A DNA stretch of 64,000 nucleotides from Arbacia lixula. Lineage: Eukaryota > Echinodermata > Echinoidea > Arbacioida > Arbaciidae. The translations under genes were made by a program, and so were the position numbers. The stretch lies in NCBI GenBank assembly GCA_963669155.1, contig OZ022595.1, forward strand, positions 1,584,115 to 1,648,114. Direction: 5' to 3'. Below are positions 53,060 to 63,588 of this stretch, in pieces. Positions within the stretch are counted from its first letter, which is position 1, and every line of letters begins with the position of its first letter. The notes under the pieces were generated by a model. That model saw only the letters and a program-made list of their open reading frames with translations, was not told the DNA's origin and searched no databases.

Positions 53060-55942
53060 CTGCGAAAAGCATATCAATAAATCAGACAAGAAAAAACATT
53101 AAGAGAATCGGTTGCCAGGTTTTTGTGTTAGTTAAAATTTGTTGTATGCTTAATGAGCACTTAATCAAAGGGCTAGTTCACCCTGAAAATAAGTTTGTTT
53201 CAATAAAAGCAGAAACATGAAAGAAACATATTAGTGAAGGTTTTACGAAAATCCGTCAAATGATAAGAAAGTTATGATCTTTTGAAATTTCAATTTTGTG
53301 ACGTGACGTGCAAGGTGCTCTCCCATATTTTGTGTACAATATAACTGTTCTTTTTCTGTTTTTGACAACAAAATGATTTTTTTTTCATACAGGTATGTGT
53401 TTAGAAGCGTATTTCTGATCATGTATCAAATGCACAGGTAAATGGATGCACACTTTTTTTTTTTTTAGAAAATGCATATTTTCGAAAAAAAAAAAACTTT
53501 CGCACAACATATGGGAGAGCACCTCGCACATGACGTCACACAATCAGTACTCTAAAGGATTATAACTTTTTTATCCTTTGACGGATTTTCATCAAACCTT
53601 CATTAATATGTTCCTTTCATGTGGCTTCCTTTACTGAAAACAACATTGTTGGGCGGTAACAAAGGCTGGCTATAGACTAACAACAGGCTGTCAAGTCGTA
53701 TCGAAAAGCGGTCGAGTGTCATGGCGAGGACCGCCTTTCGATACGACTTAACAGCCCGTTGTTAGTCTATAGCCAGCCTTTGTTACCGCCCAACAATGTG
53801 CTGATTTTAGCGACTCTTGGACTTGTTGGTCGCCCGTAATTACCGGCCTGTGGCTTTGTCCCTTTTGTCCTTTGTCGGTAACTTGTTACCGCCGGTCAAT
53901 GGGAGGTGCATCAACGGTCTATTGTTGGTCAAGTACCCGGATACGCCGGCTATTAGTATTGGACCATTTATAGTTAGTGCGCTGCACTGACCATAGGGTA
54001 TTTAAACCCCTGCTTACTACAATTTTGTATCACACCTGACGAAGTGTTGCAGCGGCACACGAAACGTCGTGATCTTTTCGATACCGTTTACCTTACATTG
54101 CGAGACAAACGATTATAAGTAGCTATCTATCCGCAATGAGTAACATATTTAGCAAAGCTATTGTTGCTTCATTTTCCTAAGTGCCGGTGGTTTCATTGGA
54201 CAGCTTGACTATTTCCTTTGGCATTAATGTGTCATCTGTTCATATTATGTAAGTAAGGAATATGCAGTAGTGAAAATGTTGAAAAGTGCACTATTTTCAA
54301 CACCAAAGGCTCAATTTCCTTTGAAGATGCCGTGTGCGTTGAGTAGTGCCGAGGCGACAATGCGTGTCTTGAGTGAAAGCCAACGATGCAATATTTGTTT
54401 CAATATGATAATGATAGATGGGATGTGTTTTAATGTTGTCCACGGCCCTGTTTCATAAAGTAACGCAGGACTTAATGCACGACTGGTGACCTGGGTCCCG
54501 TTGCATAAAACTTACCATTAATAGTAACTCTGTCATCAATGGTAACTGACATGGTAACACTGCTCGACAGCCAATCAAATTGAAGTTTTTCATAGAAGTT
54601 GCCATTGAAGGCAAATTTTAATCATCAATGGTAAGTTTAATGCAACAGGGCCCTGTTTTAGTACTAACTAAGATTTTGTTCCTGTTTTAACATAGTAGGA
54701 ATGAATTTCCTACAATCCTAATCAATTTTTTTTTTCAGACGCTTGTTAAGCATTAAGCATGTTCATCTCCGGAGATCAGATTTCAACTTCAACTTAGGGT
54801 AATCAAAATCATTGAGAATCTGACTTGGCCCCTAGAACAGGTCACCAGACGTGCCTAAAGTCATGCGTAACTTACGAACAGCTTTATGAACCAGGGTCCA
54901 GGGGATCGAATTACGTTTTTGGTTGAGTGTCTATAAATATAAATATATACATGAAAACGTTTTTGGTTGGGTGTATATAGATATAGATATATATACGTGC
55001 AAATGTGTGTGTATGTGTGTGTGTGTGCGCGCGCGCGTGTGTGTATGTGTGTGAGTGTGCGGGCGCGGATCGCCGGCGAATAGTAAAGTGTGCTCATAAC
55101 CCTTCCAGCCACGAGACATAACAGACGATACTGTATGACGACCATAAATCTGATTTCATTATTCACATCCGTCAGCGAATCTTTTCATCACAACCAATAC
55201 CGTTTTGTGATTTTAGGACTAGGATCTCCAATGAAAGAAGCAGGGCAAAAGCTGCAGATGATGTTTTGGGCAGGTAAGGACGGAAAACAGCTTTGTTTAT
55301 ATCAGAGACTTGTGACTGGTGTGTTGTCTGTTGAAGGTGTAGATACCATATTTGGTTGCCGGTTGACCACATTTGGAAGGTGTGTAAGAGGTTGTATGCA
55401 TGTATGCATGCGTGGCCATATTTGGGTTGGTCCATAATAATATATCGCGAGACCGCGTCTCTTGATCTGTTTGCGGTGTAGATATTTTCTCTTCTATACC
55501 CGTCTATGTTGTATCTATTCGAAAAGCATTTACCGACGTGTTTATTTGTTTATTTATTTGTAATGTATTTGTAAAATGCTTCCGCAAAGAAGCAACAAGG
55601 TCGATATTTAAGATTCGTCTATTTTTATGAGAGCAGTTTAGGCTAAGCCAATTAAGAAAGGAAATATCTATTAGTATTGTACAGTCATCATGGTGATGAT
55701 TGATCGCTAGATTTGAATTTCTCTTAGCTTTATCACATTTTATTTGAATTATGTGAATTATGTCATTGTGTGACTTTGTATGCTACACATGTATTTTGCC
55801 TTTCGAATTGATGAAGAAAATCTTTTTTTTTTCCAGATGTTCTCCCGACAAAATTAAATCGTGCTGCTGTTTACGTTAAGATATTTTTGTCATTTGTCAA
55901 ATACTTGTTTCAATCTACGCGTTTAAACATTTTGAGACTTAT

Positions 55943-55982
<40 letters not shown>

Positions 55983-57499
55983 GTGTGTGTGTGAGTGTAT
56001 TGCTGTCACAAACCATTCGGTGTTTCCCAACGTACCTTTTAAGTCTACCGTCAAACTGTTGGTCTTATCCAGCCCGATGTTAGCGATGGTGACAAGGTTT
56101 GTCCCATCAAGGTCGATCCGCCCAACAAATACATCGTAGGTAAAGTACAGAGTCCTAAAAGAAAAAAATATAAAACGAGACATTCTTGTGGACAAGTATA
56201 AAGTGGTCTGTATTGGCAAACTCATGCACATACCTGGGCTGGTAAATGAACGGTGACACCATGCATCGTTCTTGGTGACATCATCTATTCATTAGTAATC
56301 AGCGGCAACGCTCTTGAAAGCAAACTGAAATCGCACCAATAATAACATATTAACATTTTCATAGACTTGCCTGAATGGTCATGTGCTAACAAAATTTAAT
56401 TAATTATCATCTAAGATAAAGGGGCGAGAGTAAAATTTGGGAAAGAAGATCAGAGTGAGGGATAGATCAGGAGAAGATGGCAAAAATCACATTGCAAAAG
56501 GAAGGAAATCTACCCACACCAGGATTTGAACTGGGGTCGCGCGTTCTTCCAACAACGCCTTTTTCCAATTCACCCACAAATATCCCCATTCACTTCACAC
56601 GAAATGCATAAAAGGGGATAGAATGATTTGGAAATCAATATTCAAGCTAGCTTTTCACCATGATCCCGACATCTGATTAAAAAAAAAACGAAAAAAAAAA
56701 CGGAATTCGGAGGTCGCATTTACGTTACGCACGTAAAAATGCGCCAACAGTTTTTTTGAAATGCCTGAAATGGCCTGAAAAATATGCCAAAAGAGTACAG
56801 CATTTTAAAAATTTAAAAAAATTGTTTTGTCATTTACTTTATGCATGTCTAATATTATTAGCTATAGATGATGACTTCTAGAGCTACTTTCGGCAATATA
56901 TTTTCATTAAACTGCTTGTAGACGACGTCACGGTTATGCCATGACCTTGAAAATGTTACAATGACAAGTTCACATATATACCGATACATGATCAAAATTT
57001 GATAACACATGACACATGCATTGTTGAGATATAGATGGCACAAAAAAGGGGGGGGGGCATGGAATGAAAATAAAGAATAAAGAATAGGGAAAATTCGAAC
57101 GAAATTAAGAGGTGATCTGTCATTCATGACAGACTTAAAAATCGGCAATAGTAGCTTTCAAAGGTTTACATGCACTATGTTTTGCCCTAACGATATCGCA
57201 ACAGCGCCAGCTACAGACCAAAAATATAATTTCCGTACATGCAAATTACATTGCAAAGCTGATGATAATTTGAATCGAATATCGGTTTGATTTCTATGCA
57301 TAGTTTAATTGAAGCTCTTGTGTGAGAATAACAGCCACCGTAATGAAGATTAAATATATTGATATGCATCTTTTCTTTCTTTTCTTTAAGAATTACTTCC
57401 TCCAAATGTTTCACGTATTGCTGTTGCCATAGGTGTGATGGTGTGCGCATGTGTCAAAGATAATAGAGGAGAAAGAGAGAGGGAGATAGAGCAAAGTGT

Positions 57500-57544
<45 letters not shown>

Positions 57545-60500
57545 GGTGCGGGAAGGGGGTGGGCGGGGTAGGATGCGTCCAACCCTTCTACCCCGAGTAC
57601 CCCTACGTTATCCCAGCTCGCCTTACCCTGTTTCATTCACGACATGGACAGCACGCGGGTCGGCTAGTCCCGTGGCGAGGTCTGTGGGTGTGGGTGAAGC
57701 ATCGTCCAGGTCGTACCAGGCAATCTGCCCCGAGCTGGAGAAGGAGGCATATAGTCTGCGACCCACCACATCCAGAGTGATGTCAGCCACGCCTGCAAAG
57801 TGGAACGAGCAGAGAAGTTACCGGCAATGCGAACGACCCGTTCCTATGATCATCCTTGTCGTAGCTAATGCGACCGGCTCGTTAACACGGATGCAGTTTC
57901 TGTTCGCCATAACCACTATACTGATTGCACTAATCGCAGGTTTTCGTCACTGCGACGAGGCGATGGATCCCCACGGCATAGCAATGTCGATGTATGCAGT
58001 AATATGATTGCATTGCGGTGACTGGTCAACCGTAGCGTTATATTTTGCTCTGAATCACAAACAATGTGTCTGGTCCTGATAATGTCAAAAGTGAAAATGT
58101 AATTCAATATACAAAGAATTCTTACAAAATTTATGAAATGTCAGAAAGCCTGATCCCAAAATATTACACATCCTTTGACGTTATGATTTTCAAATTTAAA
58201 ATTTCAGCCTGATTCGACTTGTGACTTTTGGTGTATTACATTGCAAAAGTGTCAAAAGAAACACCTAGTATAACGAGTTAGATATAACATATAACAAAAT
58301 TTGAAATCTATACCAGTTCTGCCGTTAGCAGGCAAGATGATTGCAGATGACCCATCAGGTTTGAAACGGCCGATCTGTACGCCTTGTTCTAGAGCGTACA
58401 CGTCGCCCAACACTCCGTCATACGTTGCTTTGGACGGAGACGCCACATTTCCCGTAAGCCTCGTGAAGGTCATAGCGTCAAGGTCACTTATCCAGACTCC
58501 ATCGTCTACATCGCCAACAAGTATCCGTCTTGCCGTATTGTCGAATAAAAAACTGGGTGAATTGCGGTAACCTAACGTAGAATGAGGAAACAGCCATGTT
58601 TAATTTTTGTTTTATATAATCGTTATGTAAAAAGTTATATTTAACTTTTGTCTAAATCTATACAAAGGTTCATCAAGTTACGTTTAATGTACTTATTACA
58701 AACAGAGGATTACAGCTTTATAAAATAAATATTTCCCTTTGGCCTAGGCTTCCTCTACGATTTAAAACATGACATCATAATTGCACCTTCTGCATATTCT
58801 CATGAACATCCATATTTAATGGAATGTCTATATAACGTAATTACAAAAGTAATGTTTTTCTTTGCTTAGGTTAAGTCTATTTTTTATGATTTTAGGACCC
58901 GATTTTAGGGTTGCACAGTGTATGAATATCCATATAATGTAGCATAAATCAAAAGCACTTGATCATTGAAATATGATTTTAGAAAGAGCGCCATGCGTTT
59001 AGTCTTTCAAAAGTTATTCTTTCGAGAGTTCTGTAAAAATACTGCTCAGAGAGGAGAGAAAAATTGAGAATTTATAAAGTTGAGAGAAGGAGAAACAGAG
59101 TGTTCTTTTAAAACGGTCTGCCCAATTATATCCTTATTAAATAAACCATGATAAAAGAAGACCACAATCATTTATCCGTCCGGATCAGGGCAAAAGAGAT
59201 GAATATTTGCTAGTGGTAATCGTTTGTCTCGCAATGTATGGTCAACGGAATCGAAAAGTTTGTATCACACCAGACGAAACGTCGTGATTTTTTCGATTCC
59301 GTTGACCATACATTGCGAGACAAACGACTACCACTAGCCAATTATCCGTAGTGAGTAACATATTTAGCATTAGAGATGAATATTAATCCGTAATGATATC
59401 TTAAAATAATGTGAGGACGTGAGGAAACTGAACATTTGAATGACATGTGTGTATGTGTATGTATATATGTGTATGTGCCTTTGAAGCACTGTGTAGTCTG
59501 TGTTTGACACGTTGTATACATCCCCAAACTCTCATAGCACTATCCTACCTTCAGGTGTCCTCTCATACAGAGTGTACAAGTCATGGCCCTCCATGGTCGC
59601 TGCCGGGAAGGGTGATTGTGCCAGCATACAACTGCGAGTCGAACTATCGAATGCAAATGCGGAGCAGTTTTCGTTCGACATGCAGCGAGAGCCACAACGG
59701 ATGTAGTTCTGCGAGGTCCGGGTCTCTAGCGGCTCCAGCGGGCCCGTGTTCTGCGCCGACAGTTGGAATTCCTTGACCGCACCAACATAGTCAGTTGTCG
59801 CTGTAAATCACGGATAACAAATACATTACAGTCAAATATCCCTACGGTATGATATTAAAGTAGGTAGATTCAAACCATAAAAAGAGAGAGAACAAAATCT
59901 TAAAAAACATTTAAAGTACAACTGGTTCAGAAAGATTATAACTTTTCGTCTGTTAAACTTAATTTTCCTAGCTCTCCGGTATGGATTCACCATCTTGTGG
60001 AAGGAAGTCTTCGATTGTATTCATTGTTCGAGGATCCCTCAACATATCCTCCATGACAACCGCATCCAGGGCTAGCCTCTCCTTCGATCGTGTCAAAAGT
60101 TGTAGAAAGCTAATTGAACAGTTCTAAGTTCTAAGTTATGCCAAAATTATCATCTCCAACATACATGGCAGATATGCATACTTTTTACAGCAACATGTTG
60201 AATTTGACAGCAGTTTGAGAACGAATATCTTGAGCAAGGGTCCGGGGTCCTGGGGAAGAACAGTGGTTTGTTTACTGTCAGGGCTACCCTGGAAAAAGAA
60301 GACGGAATTAATACATGAACAAACAAACAAAAAATATCTAATTGAGATTAATTCTGAATCGAAACGTTTTACCCGTCTCGCAGATAAAGCCCTCCGATCT
60401 ATCACACCCCTCGTCCGTCCATTTGAACGAGTTGTCTCCGTCGAGAACGAAACAGATGGAGCCGAAGTCGAAAGGACTTGCGGCGAAGTCCGAGTAGTTG

Positions 60501-63500
60501 AGGTACCCGCCATTCATCCAGATGAATTCGTGGAAGTTGGGCTGAGTAAGGCCGAGCCAAACATGGGGCAGATCTAGAGATAACAGCGAATGTAAAAAGG
60601 TGTTAATATGTTAGTTTGCAGTCCCAACTTTGAAAGTGCCCCAAATTTACCAAAAATTATGAGAAATTATGTCAACCCTTTATGAAGCGATATTATACAC
60701 TGCATATCATGACCACAATGGTATTTTTTGTAGAAGGGGGCGAGTAAGTTGTTTTTGTTTGTTTGTTTGTTTGTTGTTGTTGTTGTTGTTGTTTTGTTGT
60801 TGTTGTTGTTGTTGTTGTTTTTTTTGGGGGGTGGGGGTGGGGGGTGGATTATAGGTCTTTTAGATGGGCGAGCACTGCCTGGCATTAAAATTGGTAATTT
60901 TGCGTCTTTTTCCCCGAACCCCCCCCCCCCCCCCCCTTTGATAAAAAGCTTGTGACGGCACTGGCATAGGAAATTCATGGATGGGGTAGTATCTGGAAAG
61001 CGCTTTAAAGGAAGGCAGAGAATACGTTGGGAGGAGGGTGTGGAAGACCAGCTCGAGATTCCCCTTGTTGCAGATTACAACTAGATAGATATGTATAAGC
61101 GGACCACATCTGTTTATAGCAAGGACTTGCTTTGGATACGCCATCATCATCGTGTCAGAAAAATAATAGTTCTATGTGATTTGTGTTTTACATGAGCAAA
61201 AACGCACCATTGGCTCATAAACGGTTAAACCAAATGACCATGCACCTGTTACAACCACATACAAAGACTCACTGTTAGCTTCCGCTAGGTCCGTGACGAA
61301 CGTCCACTCGTCCTCCGTGTTGATAGAGATCAGATAGCCAGAGTTGTCACTATTGCACAGCGTTACAGCGGCGCTATGGATGTACGTGGAGGTGTTTACG
61401 TAGGGGCGATAACACGACGAGCTGAATTCTACAGCTGGGGCTACACAACCTAAAAATGGTGACGAGATACAAAGGAATTTACGGTTATACTCTTTCTGGT
61501 ACTATCCATAACAATGGAGGACGCCCCTGCGAAGCAGTTGACAAACTGAGGGGATTCCCTGGGTATTAAGACAGAAACGAATAAAAATACGTTGTAGGAG
61601 AACAGAGGAGTAAGATTTATTCCAACAGGGGAGCGGAGTAAACGAGTTGGGGAGAGTCTGGAATAGGGGTTTCGTTAGCAATTGAAATTTGAATAGCTTT
61701 TAAGTGCAATAGTGTAAGCTCGTTAGCCATTTCCATCGGAATTTCTTTTCATTTTAAATCATGGAAATTGGGGGTGTCCTTAGCATTTGAAATTTTGATA
61801 GCTTTTAAGATAGTGACTTTTACTTCGATGGTGCACAATGTGCAATAGTCATGATCATGGTAATAGTGTAAGGTCGTTGGCCGTTTCCACAGTCGTTTCT
61901 TTTTTTTTTATCTTAATCATAAAATGTACAGAGAAACAAATTGGTCGTGAATTCATACGAAGCTTGAAGACAGGTAGAGCGAACCTGTGGTGTTGGGCTT
62001 CGGATATTCGCAGATGACGTTGTAGTACGTTTGGCAGCTCTTGTCATGCCAATGCCAGTCGTATTCATGAGACATCCTCAAACAATTCGAGCCCTCGTTC
62101 ATGGGATCAAACTCATCACCCCAGTGCAGGAATTCCAGAGGTTGGCCGTCCATCCATTGGAACTGCAAAGCATTGATCTGGGTGATCCCGAGCCAGTAAT
62201 CCCGGGTCATGATCTGAGAAGCGAGGAGGTCGACGATGGCAGCATTCTCGTCAGCGGTGTCGATGGATACCATCCAGGCGCCGACGGCCTCGCAGGTCGA
62301 CCGCGCGTCATTAAGAATTGCCGTGCCTTCGCTGATGTAGTAACAGCTGGAGTTGATCCGTGTGAATCCCGACGGACATCCTGAAGATGTTGGCAAATAT
62401 GACATCATCAGAAACGTTTTTTTGTAACTTTCCGTGAATACAAAGTCCTAATTTTGACGGAAGGACTCAAGTAACTTTAAAGATTTCTATTTAGAATGAT
62501 CAAAATGTTTCGTCACTTGTATTGACATCACTACAACACAGCATGATGTTACATTGGATATCTTAGACAAGAATTGATGTATCTTTGTCCATATATTACA
62601 GGCACCTACGCAATGATTGTCGGGAATAATACCAATCAACATCAATCACTCAAATTGAAGTGAATTGTCACCTGCTTCTTTTTGTCAAATGAGGGCAGTA
62701 GAGCAATGGCACATAATATGACTGCAAAGGCAACTTCTACCGATGAAAAATGTTTCTGCTCCGTGGAAAAAAAAAATAGGAGCAGCAATAATCAAACATG
62801 ACTGTTTTGTAATATTTCACATATTGATATTGTATCCAAATTCTGAACTCTCCTTTCCCATAGGAAAAACTGTGGCTCAGTGATAGATGCCAAGAAGTAC
62901 CCTGCGTTGAGAAATAGAGTTCATCAGGCTCTTTTCCCAACATCTAGGGCATGTAAACACGTGATTCGTATCATTTTCACAAAGATTATACAATACAGAC
63001 GTGTGAGATTTGGAATACCCTTTAAGAAACTTGAGAGGGGCATATTGAAAATGCTCGGAAATGGGTTTCCCTGTTCTTTCTGGTCCACATCGAGAACAAA
63101 AGCAAACCTCATTTATGGTAAAGTGATAACGATATAATGGAATCTTCTCAAGTTTTCCACTTTTCATACTGCAAGGTGGTGTATTTTCTTGAGACAGCAT
63201 CATCTAAATGTTATAGATATAGAGAGGGCTGACAACGGTGCAACAGGAAAATAAGTTATACATACAAAATTTCGATGCAAGATGAAATGAAAAAGTAGAG
63301 ACCTAGATATCATAACCATTAAGAAAGAACTATACGCAGCATGTACGAAACAATGTAAAATAGAAATAACGAGGGAAAGAAATTGAATTAAACCATCCTG
63401 CGTAACACTGTATCAAAACACTAAAGTGGAATAGTCATACAAATGGACACTGGGAAGAGGGGTGGGTGGGGGTGGGGGGGGGGGCGGGGGAAGCAATAGT

Positions 63501-63588
63501 GTTCGCGTGCCAATGTGTTCTTACCTGCCTCTGCACACAGTACTCCAATGTTTACACACGTGCTTGTTGCCAAGAGACAGTAAACACC
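52806..63588 (-). CDS. Gene D: CTLD-CTLD-PAN-YWTD beta-propeller protein (at least 9 exons)
   Basis: In minus-strand order the exons are 63588-63525 (tentative), 62380-61985, 61449-61273, 60573-60373, 59800-59549, 58571-58314, 57792-57627, 56154-56036 and 53059-52806. They join to 1887 nt with no stop until TAA. Counting from the tentative leader exon, CTLD1 is 22-153, CTLD2 154-279, the PAN/apple-like module 280-363, and six YWTD-type repeats 364-628. The propeller is recognised by repeated G-x-[LIV]-[YF]-x-[TS]-D and I/R-x2-LDG strings, for example LYFTYD, RIDLDG, KIFLTDD, SLDG and VLYWTDD. YWTD propellers occur in LDL-receptor-family and nidogen proteins and bind proteins. No membrane helix follows, so a secreted product is likely. 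The initiator ATG is not identified; it lies upstream. CTLDs lack EPN/QPD. Confidence 0.8.
53169..53648. mobile_element. TTAA-target MITE, family T, copy 5 (right end lost)
   Basis: AGGGCTAGTTCACCCTGAAA at the left and an interior with GTGACGTGACGTGCAAGGTG. The right terminus is cut at the boundary with the following hairpin. It lies in the last intron of gene D. Confidence 0.75.
53644..53798. repeat. Long hairpin, arms about 65 bp
   Basis: CATTGTTGGGCGGTAACAAAGG... at the left is repeated inverted at the right (CCTTTGTTACCGCCCAACAATG) with very few mismatches around a loop of about 25 bp. It is followed by a segment to about 54165 whose tail matches 59295-59370. Confidence 0.85.
53799..54165. 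repeat. Repeat tail shared with 59255-59370
   Basis: CGAAACGTCGTGATCTTTTCGATACCGTTTACC and GAGTAACATATTTAGCA recur at 59276-59370. The GACGAAG...CGAAACGT string resembles sequences next to Penelope-like elements, but no coding part is present. Confidence 0.45.
54446..54895. mobile_element. MITE family N, copy 3, interrupted by family G
   Basis: The outer ends CCCTGTTTCATAAAGTAACG and CTTACGAACAGCTTTATGAACCAGG belong to the N family in reverse order. A complete G element (54493-54653) is inserted. Confidence 0.7.
54493..54653. mobile_element. MITE family G, copy 4 (complete)
   Basis: 161 bp, GGGTCCCGTTGCATAAAAC to GTTTAATGCAACAGGGCCC, with internal AATGGTAAC inverted blocks. It is the best-preserved copy of the family here. 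Confidence 0.85.
54896..55945. other. Intron of gene D, no gene seen
   Basis: Two TATAGATATAGATATATA-type runs and a (TG)/(CG) tract lie at 54930-55070. A plus-strand segment 55216-55275 has AG and GT borders but no homology; I do not call it an exon. Confidence 0.5.
55946..55992. repeat. Poly-A and (TG)n tract
   Basis: About 32 A followed by GTGTGTGTGTGTG, 44 bp downstream (minus strand) of the donor of the blade 4 exon of gene D. Confidence 0.95.
56036..56154 (-). CDS. Gene D exon, propeller blade 4
   Basis: Minus-strand acceptor TTTCTTTTAG and donor AAAG|gtacgt, 119 bp. It enters in phase 2, the only non-phase-1 internal boundary in the gene. It encodes LYFTYDVFVGRIDLDGTN. Confidence 0.82.
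56160..57620. other. Intron of gene D
   Basis: About 1.5 kb with poly-A-interrupted stretches near 56680-56700, a G-run near 57050 and a (TG)n tract at 57499-57540 close to the blade 3 exon. No other gene seen. Confidence 0.6.
57627..57792 (-). CDS. Gene D exon, propeller blade 3
   Basis: Minus-strand acceptor CACTTTGCAG and donor CAGG|gtaagg, 166 bp. It encodes VADITLDVVGRRLYASF, QIAWYDLDD and ends VHVVNET. The phase 2 donor matches the next exon. Confidence 0.83.
58314..58571 (-). CDS. Gene D exon, propeller blades 1-2
   Basis: Minus-strand acceptor TACGTTAG, donor ACTG|gtatag, 258 bp. It encodes LFDNTARRILVGDVDDGVW, ISDLDAM, LGDVYALEQ and RFKPDGS, two YWTD-like blades. Confidence 0.83.
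58580..59548. other. Intron of gene D
   Basis: About 1 kb, AT-rich, holding the hairpin at 59210-59338. No gene seen. Confidence 0.6.
59210..59338. repeat. Hairpin with 47-bp arms
   Basis: CTAGTGGTAATCGTTTGTCTCGC... pairs with GCGAGACAAACGACTACCACTAG around a loop of about 35 bp holding CGAAACGTCGTG. The right arm and beyond match 54080-54165. Confidence 0.85.
59549..59800 (-). CDS. Gene D PAN/apple-like exon
   Basis: Minus-strand acceptor GTGATTTACAG, donor GAAG|gtagga, 252 bp, phase 1-1. The core YIRCGSRCMSNENC...STRSCMLA has the cluster's C-x3-C-x5-C-x11-C spacing. Here the module is internal, followed by the propeller; in genes A-C it is C-terminal. Confidence 0.83.
60373..60573 (-). 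CDS. Gene D exon, CTLD2 C-terminal half
   Basis: Minus-strand acceptor TTATCTCTAG, donor ACGG|gtaaaa, 201 bp. It encodes VWLGLTQPN, FIWMNGG, SICFVLDGD, KWTDEGC and GFICET. WTD stands where WND is usual. Confidence 0.88.
60764..60945. repeat. (GTT)n and G/C homopolymer tracts
   Basis: GTT triplets at 60764-60820, a G-rich run to 60845, and a C-run at 60919-60937. Long frames here are artefacts. Confidence 0.9.
61273..61449 (-). CDS. Gene D exon, CTLD2 N-terminal half
   Basis: Minus-strand acceptor CATTTTTAG, donor AACA|gtgagt, 177 bp, phase 1-1. It encodes CVAPAVEFSSSCYRPY, AAVTLCNSDNSGYLISINTEDE. Confidence 0.83.
61985..62380 (-). CDS. Gene D exon, CTLD1
   Basis: Minus-strand acceptor ACATCTTCAG, 396 bp in phase 1. 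It encodes the whole CTLD: CPSGFTRINSSCYYIS, ARSTCEAVGAWMVSI, DYWLGIT, FQWMDGQPLEF, CLRMSH, HWHDKSC and VICEYPK. The donor ACAG|gttcgc is weak; it was chosen because it keeps the phase with the next exon, and the frame otherwise runs to a stop 10 codons later. Confidence 0.88.
62440..63524. other. Intron or upstream region of gene D
   Basis: No CTLD-like or other exon recognised. A G-rich tract (TGGGTGGGGGTGGGGGG) lies at 63463-63490. Confidence 0.5.
63525..63588 (-). CDS. Gene D candidate leader exon
   Basis: Minus-strand segment between acceptor TTTTTGACAG and donor GCAG|gtaaga, 64 bp. Read in the frame that joins the CTLD1 exon in phase 1 it gives GVYCLLATSTC and GVLCAEAG, a plausible end of a signal peptide with an Ala-x-Ala cleavage site. 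The start codon would be in a further upstream exon, as in gene C. No homology supports it. Confidence 0.35.

Noticed and set aside
55216-55275. Plus-strand exon-like segment with AG and GT borders
   Set aside because: Short, without homology or a partner exon, and inside an intron of gene D on the other strand.
56500-56545. tRNA T-arm-like string AGTTCAAATCC on the minus strand
   Set aside because: No A box, anticodon arm or acceptor pairing could be found; at most a SINE relic.
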